Assembly: GCA_000697055.1 (NCBI GenBank)
Contig: JNDT01002276.1
Span: forward strand, 1-64,000
Length of the DNA stretch: 64,000 bases
Source of the DNA: Saksenaea vasiformis B4078
Lineage: Eukaryota > Mucoromycota > Mucoromycetes > Mucorales > Saksenaeaceae
Reading direction: 5' to 3'
The notes beneath the pieces are model-generated. The model was not told where the DNA came from. It ran no database searches and saw nothing but the letters and a program-made list of their open reading frames with translations. Position numbers and translations under genes: made by a program. This document shows positions 35,149-46,996 of the stretch, piece after piece (position 1 is the stretch's first letter; each line of letters opens with the position of its first letter).

Positions 35149-36069
35149 TACCACCTTTAGATGTACGATTACGACTAGTATTTATAATGTAAATAGACCA
35201 TGTGCTTCCTTATTGTTCTTGATATCATCTGCACTTGCCATATCAAACTATAATGTTTGACGTCTTTCATGTCAAAAGAAGGTACGGTTAGTGGCTTGTT
35301 CCTGTTTTGCTCCTTTACCTGTCTTAACTTACGTGTGGCAACATGAACCCGAAGTTGTAAGCATGGAATGCGATTTATCTGAAAACAATCACCCGTTAAT
35401 TCCGAGCCTTGTCTTATGAATCCAGGAGATATCTAATGCCAGCGTTTTCGTGCGGATGCCAATAATGTTTCTCGTGCCTTGATATAGTTTGTCACGTTGC
35501 GATGTTTGTCGGCAATGTCTAATGAAAGACGGGTACTTTCAAATGATATCATTCTCTGTGTTGCTTTATACCATGTAGCATCCAATGGTAGTTCATTAAA
35601 CCCGTATCGTAGACGGAACGCTCCAATAAGTCTACGGTGTGGCCGATCCCTATTGTGGAAAGCATTCAGTTAACTATGCTGGCTGTAGTGGTGGTTACTA
35701 TCGGGAAAATGACTAGACCGCATGGGAAACATACGTAGCTGACAGTACCCGCACAAACGGATTGGTGCACGTTATTTACATATTCGTGAGCTAGAATGCA
35801 GCTTCATATGATAACGGTCTTTTGGAAATCCTCTACCGACACCCAATGGATCGAGAGAAAATGAAAGAGTCTCAAGTCTAGGAGGTTTTTGCCTTAAACT
35901 TATAAAGTTGTCATTGGTAAAGAAAGTACCCAAACGTCGAGCAAATATCGCCTTTGCAGAGACAGAAATATAAATATACCATTTATGGCGTTGAATACGT
36001 CTAAATTTAACTATTTAACCTCGAAGCAGTTTTCTGATGGTAGACACAAGGTAGAGAGGCAAACAATAA
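35149..36069. other. Intergenic between convergent genes, no supported gene
   Basis: The transporter (plus) and arrestin (minus) genes converge here. No motif-bearing frame is seen. Confidence 0.5.
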
Positions 36070-38088
36070 TCACAAAAACGCTACTTTGGCTGGGCAATTT
36101 TGCCAAGCTTCGCGGGAAGTAGGTGTATTGAACATATCGCGAATGCCCAAACCAACTTTGTCCAATGAACCTTGGTGCTTCCCAAACTGCTTTACTTCGT
36201 GAAGTTGTCTCAAGCGCACAATCTCTTTGACGGTATTCCGGCGCTTCATCAATTGCGTTTTAGGTATTAATTTTTGCAAATGTGTCCAAGAATTCGCTGT
36301 CCTCAGGTGCCCAATGTGTGCACAATGACTACTTTCTAGACGTGGGCCGAAAGCGAGCTCTTTTGCCTGTGGTATCGATGATACATTCGGCTGTGTCTCC
36401 GGAACTATTTCCGTTTCTTCCTTGCACGGCGGGGATGATGTTCGTAATCTTAGGCTCCAAGAGGTAACCTTTCTCTTGATCTTGTTCAAAGGCTTCCATG
36501 TTGGTCTGTTAGAAGACCATTCATCTCGCGAGGTGTTCAGAGAAGAAGATGGTCTGGAGTCTTCTTCATGAGTAGCCGATGTTTCCTCTTCCTCATTGTC
36601 TCTTGTGTGATCGAACAGAAATGCTCGTGCAAACGAGGCATCTACTTCCTCTGGTTGAACAATATAAGGACCCAGTGGTGGAGGATCCATCGAGATGGGA
36701 TGGATAAGTACAACGGGAAGTTCAAGGACAACCTCAGTGCTGCGCAGTTTGAATAATGTCAGTATACTATGGAAGAATAAGTTGCTTCTACCTTACCTTG
36801 TCTGAGAAGAAACCGACATGCGCAACGAATGCGATACGTCAATTAATTTTTGATTCTTGACAGATATCTCTCGTTGCTGTGCATCCTCTTTTAGTGACAG
36901 TTTTCAAAAAGCGCTATTTTTCCGTTACCGGGGATTCGATAGTCATGACGGTCTGATGATGCTCGTTTGTACCTGGATCCAGCTGCTGCCACCAGCCTGC
37001 TTCCTCCAAGGACGTCAGGGCTACTACTTCGCAATTTGATCTAATCAGCGTCGGACCATTGTCATCGGGTAAATATATCTTTTCGCGCCGTATCAGCATT
37101 AATGACATGTTGCAGACCTACAAAAGCATGAACACTATGTCTTTACAACCAGTGCCTAAACCTTTTCTTTGGATTCATTGTGTGTGTTGACTAAGAGATA
37201 GATAGGCGATCCAGCAACCCAGACGGAACGAGACAGTGTAGCTTCGATCTTGAGATAGCGATTATGGAGTGTACGCCAGAGTTTGTGTGTCTCATGCGCA
37301 GGCGCGTAGAGCGCAGCTGCATCAACGATGGATCGGAGATTTACATTGGCATGGATTTCCACCGCGCAGTTCGCCTGGATATGTCTCAAATAAGATACCG
37401 TTGGGCTGTGATACGTCAATTCACTGCAAAAAAACCCAGGTTAAGTTGCGTTTGAAACCTATTTAAGGTTTGCGATGCCTTTGCAGGATATAATAAACGG
37501 TTGCGTCTTTGTTCTTGTAAGTGCTGCTTAGATCAGCTGGAAGCTGAGTTACAAACGGCACGATGATCTTGGTGTCGTTGACAATAGAATCTGTACTTGA
37601 TTCACACGACAGAATAGGCAGATTTAAAAATTGGAACGTATGTTCTTGTCCACAATGGGAATCAACAACCGCTTGTTCAGCAAGAGTCAGTCAGTCAAAA
37701 ATCGCTTTTATGCAACAACTTTTTGTTTACCTTCCCTGCCCACAAGATGAAGTGTCAAAGACTCCCAACCGTCCAAATGAATGGATTGAAGTTCCATTAC
37801 AATTGTACCGGTTAACTTTCCCCCAGCTACGTAATGTGAGGCGGTGAGATAAATAGCCATGCCCTTTTTCTTTGGTCGTGCCAACCCGGCAACGGATCTC
37901 TCAGAAGTCATAGTCATCATGCTCTTCGTAGTAGGTGTCCGCGTCAAGCGTTTCAAGATATCTGAAAGGCCTGTAGTGGCGGATGTACCAACAGTTGACA
38001 TGGCAGAAGAGCCAGTGCTTCTATCATCAGAAGAAAAAATCGAGGCTGATGCAACTCGTTGTTGCGCAAAGTGCGTACGGACAGACAT
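36070..38088 (-). CDS. Alpha-arrestin (ART/Rim8-like arrestin-related adaptor), 6 exons
   Basis: Exons 38088-37731, 37671-37485, 37423-37162, 37117-36973, 36887-36797 and 36739-36070 join in phase to 570 residues. After a Ser/Thr-rich N-terminus, the arrestin N-domain shows IYLTASHYVAGGKLTGTIVMEL and SIHLDGWESLTLHLVGREG; the central part reads HTFQFLNLPIL and ATVYYILELTYHSP; the C-domain follows, and the arrestin-typical LPVVLIHPISMDPPP tops a disordered tail with acidic and basic stretches. Such adaptors recruit HECT ubiquitin ligases to membrane cargo; I see no exact PPxY, though PPPLGPY comes close. The second intron seems to start with GC (ATCCT|GCAAAG) and end in a good TTGCAG; no GT donor keeps the conserved frame. 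Long C-terminal exon of 670 nt. Confidence 0.88.
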
Positions 38089-38253
38089 GCTGTTTCTGAT
38101 CTTAAGAGGGAAGGATAAAGAAAAAGCGAAATGTCCTTTTTTCTTATAGACTCAAACATTCCTCTGTGTTCAGCACTAAGTAGACCGGCAGAAACAGAAA
38201 TTACAGCACCTTAGTCCGTTGTAATTACTCTATTTTTCTTTCTCTTGTTTATT

Positions 38254-38799
38254 TTATACTATCGTTTTGGGGTTGGGTTGCCGTTTCTCTTGGTCCTCAT
38301 CGCTACAGTCTAAGTGAATAGGTCCAGTCGTAGCCCCCAGTGTAAACACGGCGATCCATACTAAAATCACTTCGGACAGGAGGAATGTTACGATAACGTA
38401 TTTGAGTGTATGAACGACCGCAGACGGCCAGTCGATGATTGCTGTATGCATGGTTTTCCAATCGAAAATTAAGCAAAACGTCCAGCTTAGCGCTAAACCC
38501 AGCGGCATCATAAACTGGCATGCTAACTCCAGGGTATGCTGTTCTTGTAGATGGTTGGTATGAAAATATAACAAAAACAAAGGGCAAAAGATGGAAGCTT
38601 GACCAGCAACCAAAGTTGAAATAAGCTGCCGGTCTTTGGTGATTTCGTATAATAGCGCTGGACGTTCCTTATCGAGTAAAGCATATATCGGCGTGGTACG
38701 TGAAGTATAAGTTCCCAGACAAGCTATGACAATTGTCATTGATAGGGAAAATACAAGTGTGCGTGTAACTGTAATAGCTGTAGTGATATTAGAAGTCAT
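38254..38799 (-). CDS. Uncharacterised membrane protein, four predicted helices
   Basis: An intronless 181-residue frame from ATG 38799. Hydrophobic segments lie near residues 10-30, 58-80, 92-112 and 128-152, and the tail is polar (…DEDQEKRQPNPK…). The spacing suggests a tetraspan protein. It lies just upstream of the arrestin gene on the same strand, with about 165 bp between the stop and the arrestin start, so the two are separate genes. No family recognised. The overlapping frame at 38303-38587 is a shadow. Confidence 0.6.
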   Translation of the reverse strand: MTSNITTAITVTRTLVFSLSMTIVIACLGTYTSRTTPIYALLDKERPALLYEITKDRQLISTLVAGQASIFCPLFLLYFHTNHLQEQHTLELACQFMMPLGLALSWTFCLIFDWKTMHTAIIDWPSAVVHTLKYVIVTFLLSEVILVWIAVFTLGATTGPIHLDCSDEDQEKRQPNPKTIV

Positions 38800-39405
38800 A
38801 AAGAAGAAAAGAAAAAAAAAGAGCGAAAGAGGAACATAGTTTAACTCGCATTCTTTACGTAGCTTTCAAGCTTTTTTCTTTATTAATCGACCCCCTTTGC
38901 AGCTACGGAGTAAGAACATAATCCAATCAACTGTACAAATAAGCAGCATTTTGAGTCGCTGCATCGTCTTAAACTAAATTTTTCTGGGTCAATGAAGGAT
39001 CCATCCAGCACACCAAAAGAAGGGAATCAAATTTTAGAACACCGTAGTATGTGCCTCGGGTGAGAGACTTCAGACGGACATTGAGCCCTTTTTACCTTTT
39101 TTGGGTTATCCTCACCTGCATCTTTCAATGCACATCAAATTTCTATATTGACTTCTTTCTATTACAGCAATGATACATTGTGATTGCTGTATCAGCATTT
39201 ACACCTCAAGAAAGTATGGTCAACTGATACACACAAAATAGAATAAGGCAGGTACTGTGCTGGGGCGTAATTCTAATGTGTGATAATCATTTCTTTCTAC
39301 CCTATACGGGTTTATCGGAACTGAAATGCTTTCGAATTCCAGAACTAATGGAGTAATTTATTTATATCGCCTGATACAGTTGAGTTTCTTTTAAAGGAAT
39401 TGTCT
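38800..39405. other. Intergenic, no supported gene
   Basis: Promoter side of the tetraspan gene; otherwise featureless. Confidence 0.5.
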
Positions 39406-40062
39406 TCAGACAGCCATAACGAGATCGCGGCTGTTCGTTTTCTGACCTCCGGTACCTTCAAATGCGATACGCCCTCTTTCCACTTTCTTGAAGTTCCGCG
39501 AATAATGATCAATTAGGATACTTAATACATGCAGGGAATGCAGCGGATAGTTGATGCTGAACAAACGAATAAATAGGCACCTCAAAATTTTCAACTATAT
39601 GTTTTGAGTAGCTCGTGGCGAACGGTACACAAGTCTTCGGCAGCACATCAGAGCATCCAAGATTAGCGCGGAGCACCTGCTGCAACCGTGGATGTTTGGC
39701 ACAGTTGTCTTGCCACGAGGTTTCGAAGTTTGCCGGCAGCTCGTCATTACTTGTCGTCATTGATTAACCAAGTACCAATTGCATTCCAAATAAGATAAAT
39801 TTTGAGTAAAAGAGTCGGAGGGATGCATTCATTATCGAAGTCGTACCGGTTCACAAGCAGATGAGTCTTCGCGATCATCTCTCTCGTATAGTTGCAGAAT
39901 CCTTTTTACAGTTCTTACGAACCTGTCATGGTGAGCTTCCCTCACAGGGACATCAATGGGGATATTTGTAAAAGAGCCAATTCGAAGGGAGAAGTAGTAG
40001 ATCAATGATGCAAAAGAGTCGAAGCATTGTAGTACCGTTCTTATGTTATCATTTCGAATCAC
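39406..40062 (-). pseudogene. Coding-like relics, possibly transposon-derived
   Basis: Two neighbouring minus-strand frames read as protein: 40062-39835 (…LRIGSFTNIPIDVPVREAHH…, ending at a GTACGA donor-like site) and 39760 down to about 39580 (…KHPRLQQVLRANLGCSDVLP…). A third frame overlaps the end of the second, and I cannot join them in phase. The second has a feel of the N-terminal region of Fanzor-type or other Mucorales transposon proteins, but this is an impression, not a motif match. Probably decayed mobile DNA. Confidence 0.3.
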
Positions 40063-41439
40063 TCACAATGGAACCATAGTGGGAAATGTAGATCGTCCTT
40101 CAGGAAATCAGCATAAAGGATGCTCAGACTTTTGTTCCGAAATTTAACCATGATCTGTAACGCTTTGACACGTTTTTTCGTAGTTAACTGACAATAAAGC
40201 AGTTACGCACTATATAAAAAGTTACGTTAGTTGCATTCATATTGAAAACACGTATTCCGGATGGCAAAGACCAAGTTACAAAAGATTGAAAAGATCAAAC
40301 GCAGGATACGCCAGTATTCCTTTGTAGATGGCAATACGATATTCTATAAGGCCGCGGGACATCTTCGCAAACAACTGTGCAAAACAGAAAGACTTACGAA
40401 ATGCAGCAAATACAATTATAAGATACTTCATTTGTATCCTCGAGAACCTGCATGCTAATGCTTTCTAATACAAGAAGGAGCGTAATAGTACATCAGCACA
40501 TCTCAAGGACGATCATCCCCATTGCAAATGCAACGACAACAAATACATGTCAATTTCGGATAATTCTTCCGGCTCCAACGATTTATTGTACTAGTGCTGC
40601 GCACGGCAAATCGAAAAGGCAGTGCAAGCTTTATTGAAGCGGCATATAACATATTTCATCGTTAATAGAACGAAATGGTACGGTGATGTCAATTTACTTA
40701 CCCCAAAGCTATCGTGCCGCACCGCAGCAAATCCATGGTGGGCGCGGCCAAGGAGGAGACGAAGATCCAGGGATGTGTCACCTGTACAAGAAAATCCACC
40801 CACCAGCTTGTCGTTGTATGAAGAATGTTTTACTTGCCTGCGTCCGTAAATCGTAAAAGAACTAAGATGTTAGGGACTAGATGCATTTGCTTGATCAGCT
40901 CCTTATCTCTTTGTGGTATGGCGGTCCGTGTCGGAAATCATCCGATGATTTCGCGCCTTATTCTCGATCGCGGATATTTGCTGTAGTAGTCAATGCTGAT
41001 ATCAATTGGTGATAGCCATGCGTTCAGCTAGGGACATCTCGAGCACAGGGGTCAGGACCTATTATAGCTTAATGCTAGGTGGTGTCATAATAAGGATAAC
41101 ATTAAAATGTTTTCCTATCGCTTTTTGTCAGATGTTTCCTTTCGGACGTGCCTGGATGTACCTTTTTCGCATTGTATTAAGACATGATGTCGACAGTCGT
41201 TCCTCATCGTCGTAAGGATCATCTTCTGAAGTCATGTTCAGACGCACTGAAGCCATAAGGTGAGATGACCTCTGAGTCTTTTCCAGGGCTATGTGTTTTT
41301 GCTTATCTGACTGTTTTCCATACATTGGATTGATAAAGAAGGCGAAAAAAATGTATGAAATAAAAGAAGTAGGGCTCTCCCCCTTAAATATGCATCATTT
41401 CCCATTATCTGAAACATCATGTTTGTGTGAACCGATAGG
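40063..41439. other. Intergenic, no supported gene
   Basis: Only short frames without motifs, including a basic plus-strand frame at 40261-40458. Confidence 0.45.
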
Positions 41440-41630
41440 ACCCTATCACCGGCACAACTTTTGCATGAGACAATGGAGCCCTGTTTCTGACAGATCTTTG
41501 CATGAAATAACGAGTATCTGATCACTGGTGCACTCTTCGTATGAGACAAAAGAACCGAACGTCTCATACACCGTTTGCATGAAATAGACAGAATCCGGTC
41601 ACTAACACGTCTTTTGCATAAGACAAAGCG
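41440..41630. repeat. Degenerate minisatellite, about 38-bp units (about 76-bp higher-order period)
   Basis: Five diverged units share a core TTTGCATGAGACAA or TTTGCATGAAATA preceded by a (T/C)CACTGGTGCA-like half. Alternate units are more alike, suggesting a two-unit period. The repeat gives a false minus-strand frame at 41289-41723 with repeated Cys-containing words. Confidence 0.6.
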
Positions 41631-41891
41631 TACATCTCTAACACGAGACGATTGACATAAATGTAACATGGAAGAGTATAACACGCAAATCATAGCGATG
41701 AATGAAGGTAAAATGACATACATTCAAAGGGCAGAGTTCTCGAAATGACGCTGAATAATATTTCAATGGATGCGAAGTCATAGGGAAAGTGCACTCGACC
41801 TTAAAAATTAATTTTTCTCCCAGACATGTGACCCGAGCCTAAAACTTCTTTCAAAACTTTTTTTCTTCTTGCATACCCTCAATTCACACAC

Positions 41892-43574
41892 ATGTCTTCT
41901 ACACCTTCCAATCCGACAAGGCGATATTGGTGCCACCAATGTAATGCTGAGGTCCAGATTTATATGGCTCCGGATTATACTTGTCAAAACTGCAATGAGC
42001 AATTTGTCGAGGAGGTAATGTAACCGTGCTAAACATGTAGCCAATGATAACCTTCAATGTAACAAGGTGGACGAATCAACGGGTGATCCTCCTGCATATT
42101 TTGCGTCAGAACCGGAAACGAATGAAGAAACTTTTCACTTTTTTGTGCGACCTAACACCGGCAACAATGACGATGATGGAGGCGGTAGAGGAGGAGCCGG
42201 TGGCAGCGGCGTAGGAGGTCAAGCTGGTGGTGATAATGGTTTTAGGCCAGGAGCACCCTTAGGAGCACTTGTTCAAAACTTGTTCGCCAATATGTGGGGA
42301 CCCAACTTCGATATTCGAACCACGACGGCAACCCATCCGACTTCGCCGGCGAATACGGATCAAGATGAAGAACAACGAGAACAAACATCCAGGCCACCTG
42401 TCTTTCTCTATGGAGGAATGGTTGATGGGAGTATGCGTTTACGATCGTTCAATATGTCTCAAGGAGAGAATGAAGGAGAATCACCTTTTACGTGGTTTGC
42501 CCGTCAAGCATCCGAAAATCAAGGGTCCTCACAAGAAGGTGAAGGTCAGGGTGAAGGTCAGAATGAAGGAAGAAATGAGGGACGAGCGGGGATTCGGATG
42601 GACCCAGCCAGTGGTATTGGAAGGTACTCTATTCACGTCTCTGACATTCTCTGCTGATCACAATACGTAGTTTGCTGCAGTTCTTATCTACTATGACCGG
42701 CTCACCTATCGATGGTCTCGTCGGAAACCCTCATGACTATGTATTCTCCCAAACAGCTTTGGATAATATCATTACTCAGCTAATGGAACAAACAGGAGGG
42801 TAAGTTTAAGATTCAAAGCTGTCAAGTTGCATACCTAATGTGCGATTCGTACCAGACGGAACGCGCCTCCTCCTGCGTCTGAGGAGGTCATTGAGGCATT
42901 ACCTAAGCGGCAACTGAAACAAGAAGAATTCGGTGAGTCTGTGCGACTGATGTGACACTACAGAGGTCCGCTGACAGCACTGTTGACAGAACAACAAGTT
43001 GATTGCGCAGTATGCAAAGACGAATTTGAGCGTGACGAGACGATCATTGAACTTCCCTGCATGCATGTGTTTCACAGTGACTGTATCAAACCTTGGCTCA
43101 AGGTCAATGGGACGTGTCCCGTGTGGTAAGTGGTGAATTTGCCCTACTGAATACAGTTTTGCTTATCTATTTCAACATAGTCGGCACTCTGTGCTGTCCG
43201 AGCAGCAACAAAACGAAGAGCCCAATCGGGACAACAATGACAGCAGTAATAACAACGAGCATAATAACAACAGTGGGAACGGAGATGCTAGTAACAGAGG
43301 CAACAACCACGACAATCACAACAACCATTCCCAAGAGCAACCAAGATCGGACGCACCGCCTTCCTCATCAAGTCAAGCCCCACCTTCCTCAACGTCGGAT
43401 CCCAATTCACAATCGTGGTCTGCAAGACACGATCGAGCATCACCTACTGCATCTTCTTCATGGCCAATGAATATCCCAGGCGATTTTACATGGGGCCCAG
43501 GTGACCAGACACGAGTTCCAACCTCATCCGGACAGCGGAACGAGTACACTGAGCCAGATCTTGACCTTGATTGA
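41892..43574 (+). CDS. RING-H2 E3 ubiquitin ligase, RNF115/126 type, 6 exons
   Basis: Exons 41892-42014, 42067-42623, 42671-42799, 42856-42932, 42990-43125 and 43181-43574 join in phase to 471 residues. The N-terminal zinc ribbon has C14-x2-C17…C31-x2-C34 (RYWCHQCNAEVQ … TCQNCNEQF), as in RNF115/RNF126. A Gly/Asn-rich linker follows, then the family's DYVFSQTALDNIITQLMEQ helix, then a complete RING-H2 (C301, C304, C319, H321, H324, C327, C338, C341: CAVCKDEF…LPCMHVFHSDCIKPWL…CPVC). The tail is Asn/Ser/Pro-rich and disordered. The family ubiquitinates misfolded or mislocalised proteins and endocytic cargo. All introns are 47-57 bp. Confidence 0.95.
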
Positions 43575-44369
43575 TAAAAAACAGAGAAAAAAAAATCAAC
43601 AACAGAATACATGAACTTTGCATGACAGAGCCTGTTTCTCCTTTTGTCGTTGATGGCATAGATTCCCCTTCATCCCAAATCAGCGAGAGCGAGGGAAGAG
43701 TTTTTCGTTCTTCTGTGTTTTCTAATACGATGAACAAGTTGTAATGTCGTTCTTTTGTACAATAGGATGCAATCATGGTTTGTGTACCATATACTCCGGA
43801 AAATATAGCGTTTTATGTTACTCTAGGTGCTGGTCCTTAAGGAATTTTGTTGGCTTTCGAGCTCCATAGCCGCGTTTTGACAGTAATTGGTACAGTAAAG
43901 TTGCGGCACATTCCATGGAGGTCCTTCGTGCATTGATATATGTCAGTGTCGAACCACATACTAAGCATGCTTTATGTCCCAACATTTTTGTTCTTTCTAC
44001 AAATCCTCGATGAGGGGACAGCATTCTGCTTATGTTCCTTTTATTAGCTACCGATCGTGAGCGAATGATCTCCTAGTTCATCACTCCAGGCGACTCGCTT
44101 TCCATACGAGTAAATTCCTGCCTTCTCCTTGTATGAAATTCTGGAGAAATGGCTATATTTTGACTGTGCGCTTTGCGCGCTATCTACACGGAGTACACCT
44201 TTAACTGAGCTCTGCGAAACGCTGACTAGTTACAAGTATTGCTTACTGGTCTTGAAAGGCCAAGGACTTCCTACCCAGACGTTCAAAGCTTATTTTGCTC
44301 ACCGCCTCCTAGTGAATTTCCTGTTTAAAAGCAATTGAAAAGACGTTACCTCTAATATACTCATTTTAT
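43575..44369. other. Intergenic, no supported gene
   Basis: Short frames on both strands without motifs. Not assigned. Confidence 0.45.
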
Positions 44370-44800
44370 CTAGAAAAAGTTGTTTTGAAAGAGACGCTTC
44401 GTGATGTGCGAACGCACAGCATTCACTCTACTTTTGGACATTCTGGAAAACACGACCATCCTTCTAGAGACAATCCCCCGCTGCGCATCGACTCATTGAC
44501 TCGAGACATAGCTCTCACATTAACAGAATCAGTATGATGGACAGAATCATTTGATTTCTCCAACCTCCGAGGTGTCCAGCAACCTGGTTCTGAAGAGGAA
44601 CGACAAGCTAGACATCAAAAGTGGTTGGAGCGTACTATACACAAGACCTAAACGACCAAAACGCCAGCTTTTAGTCTAAGTCAACGTACCTATTGACCCT
44701 CACACGCGGGTAACTGGAGCGGACCCAGGAGCGACGGATTTGGTAGTTCCAAGCATATATCTGCGAAGGAATGGCATGACTCGCCTTCCATAACAAAGCC
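44370..44800 (+). pseudogene. Second Fanzor-like relic
   Basis: A block homologous to 26095-26195 is followed, after several in-frame stops, by VTGADPGATDLVV (44710-44748), which has the RuvC-I form of TnpB/Fanzor proteins (G-x-D-P-G). The C-terminal zinc finger and RuvC-III motif are not found downstream. Much shorter and more decayed than the 26.8-kb copy. Confidence 0.5.
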
Positions 44801-45374
44801 TACTCATGCCCGCGCACGCACACTATCCATATGAAGCTCTCTACACCATCAATCACTGGTTGCAAAGGGCTATTTTCCTCAAGCAATAGTAAAAAAATTG
44901 ATGAAAGCCAGCTTGCTGTAGTGCTATGTACATTCCAAGTCCTCCGGCCCATTCTCTACTTGTATCGCGATGGCCTGACTTTTAGATAGAACAAACATCA
45001 TAGCGGAAAAATAGGGTAAACCCTCTTGGCCTTGTATGATATCTGTTAACTGTTTTGAACCGCTATGATTTACGCTAAGAACCATATAGCTTATCCGCCT
45101 AGCACACAGTCATGGTGATATCTAGACCTTATCATCTTTTCGCTGTTACCACCGAGGAATGATAGTTAATTGAAGCCAGCTTCTTTGAACTTCCACACAT
45201 TATACTGGTTTCAGTGAAATGCGGATTTCATTGGCTACGACGTTATCATTGTCCAGGCACTGAAAAGCTACTATATTCGGCCGCAAGAGTACAAGTGTGA
45301 CCATACTCAGAGAACAACACAATCTAAACAAACTTGAATATCACTTGCACATAGACCTGATTAAATATTGGCAA
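44801..45374. other. Intergenic, no supported gene
   Basis: No feature supported between the relic and the large repeat. Confidence 0.45.
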
Positions 45375-46328
45375 CACCACTGAAATACTGGATTTGGAAT
45401 CCACGTTTGCGTCAAATGAATATTATGAGACGTTCAAGCCAAATAATTTTAGCGCTGGAGAGTGATGCATCTTTGCGTGAAGAAGTGGTTCATTTGCGTT
45501 AATCCAAGAAATAGTTCGCGGATGGATAACCTCAGTTTTGAATTACAGTGCTTCAGCGATGGTTTTTCGGTATTCTTCCGGAAGCAGTAAAAATGTCTCA
45601 AGGCAAGAATATTGTTTTTGCATTGAGGTACCTCAGTGATCGATTTCCCAATATTCTGTCGGAAAGCAGTAAAAATGTGCTCAAGGTAAGAAAAGGTTTC
45701 ATGCAAAAATGATCCGTATTTAAAAGCACGGATGAGTCATTTTTAAATTCTTTGGCTCTGTTTTTCAAAAAGGCATCCCGGTAAGGATGTCAATTTATAT
45801 ACATACAGGATTATTCATGTTTTTTTGTTTATTCTTTAGCCTCCATGACCTCTGTCCCGAACCGTCTCGGCTGTGGTGTAGCCCCTTGTTCACCACCAGG
45901 TAAGCAAGTATCATCGCACGCTGTCTTATCCAACTTCCACAACAGCACCTCGCCAGATGTTGCATCGCTTCAAGTCCTCTGCACGGCGTTAACACCCAAA
46001 CTGGTACTTGTGCCAGTATAGTCTCCTCTGCCGCCCCATCGCGTCAGATGCGGGGCAAGCTGCTGCCATTGGGTAGGTATGCCCTTCGGGGGTAAATGAA
46101 TTGGCACCAAAGTATCTCCCATTTACTAACCGCGAATGAATTTTCATGCTGTTCAAATAAATTTTGCTTCCATCTGGGGACCCAAGTTGATGTAAGTGGA
46201 ATATTATTTTATCGCCAATTTATGTACTGATAACCGCGTATTTTATCCCTTATTTAGCGCAAACCTGGCTCTTGACGGACGTAAAATTTACATAGAGTAG
46301 CGTAAAGATGCATTCAATGAACAGTATA
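45375..46328 (+). mobile_element. Large dispersed non-coding repeat, copy D
   Basis: Runs from ACTGGATTTGGAATCCACG to the shared end CAATGAACAGTATAC, as the reverse complement of copy E (8389-9235). It has an internal 82-bp tandem duplication near 45548-45711 that copy E lacks. The terminal module sits at about 46138-46310 (ends TTTTCATGCTGTTCAAATAAA and GAGTAGCGTAAAGATG). Confidence 0.7.
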
Positions 46329-46996
46329 CTAGTAGTGTTTAAATCAACGTGATATAGTGATTGTGTAATGGAGTGACATTATGATAACAAGAGAAATAGA
46401 CTTTTACGGTGTCTATCCTGCTCTGAATGGGAATGAACCGCTAGCGCAGAAATAATCCAGAATAAGTGCTTGTTAAACGTAGGTCTGACAACAAATGTGT
46501 TCCTGAGACTCCTGTTTCTTAATCTGTGACAATCTAAGAAATAGTCAATGTTTCTTTTTGTTCGCGTGAGTGCATCTCGATGAACCGCTCCAAACTGCAA
46601 AAGAGGAATGCGCAAGACAAATGAGAAAATGCGGGGGTCGAGGCATTTTTCTATCACACGTTCTCACAGTATCCCACGCTCTGCATAAACTAGAAGATAA
46701 TCAGGAGCTGTTTTTTACCAAAGGCAAAATTTAATATTTGTAAGGAGTGAAGCCAACTACCAGAGTTGGCCAGTGAATCGTTCTATTACAGGTTAATTTA
46801 CCAATTAGCAGGATGTCCAAAAGCAAAATCAAAGACCGAAGAGCGTCATTACAGAACGTTTAGCCTAAATGAGTGAACTATCGGAAAAGCTACAATGCGA
46901 CTGACACCGATAAAGGAAACATTGGATCTGTCCTTTGAACGCCACATCGCACAGAAAATAAGAAATGAGAAAGAAGCTGTTATTTCAGATATTTCA
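46329..46996. other. Intergenic, no supported gene
   Basis: Between the large repeat and the 3' end of the APH-1-like gene. No motif-bearing frame. Confidence 0.5.

Noticed and set aside
41440..41630. CRISPR-like array
   Set aside because: Units are diverged, directly tandem without unique spacers, and the genome is eukaryotic.
41289..41723. 144-codon minus-strand frame with repeated Cys words
   Set aside because: The repetition is produced by the underlying DNA minisatellite, not by a protein domain.
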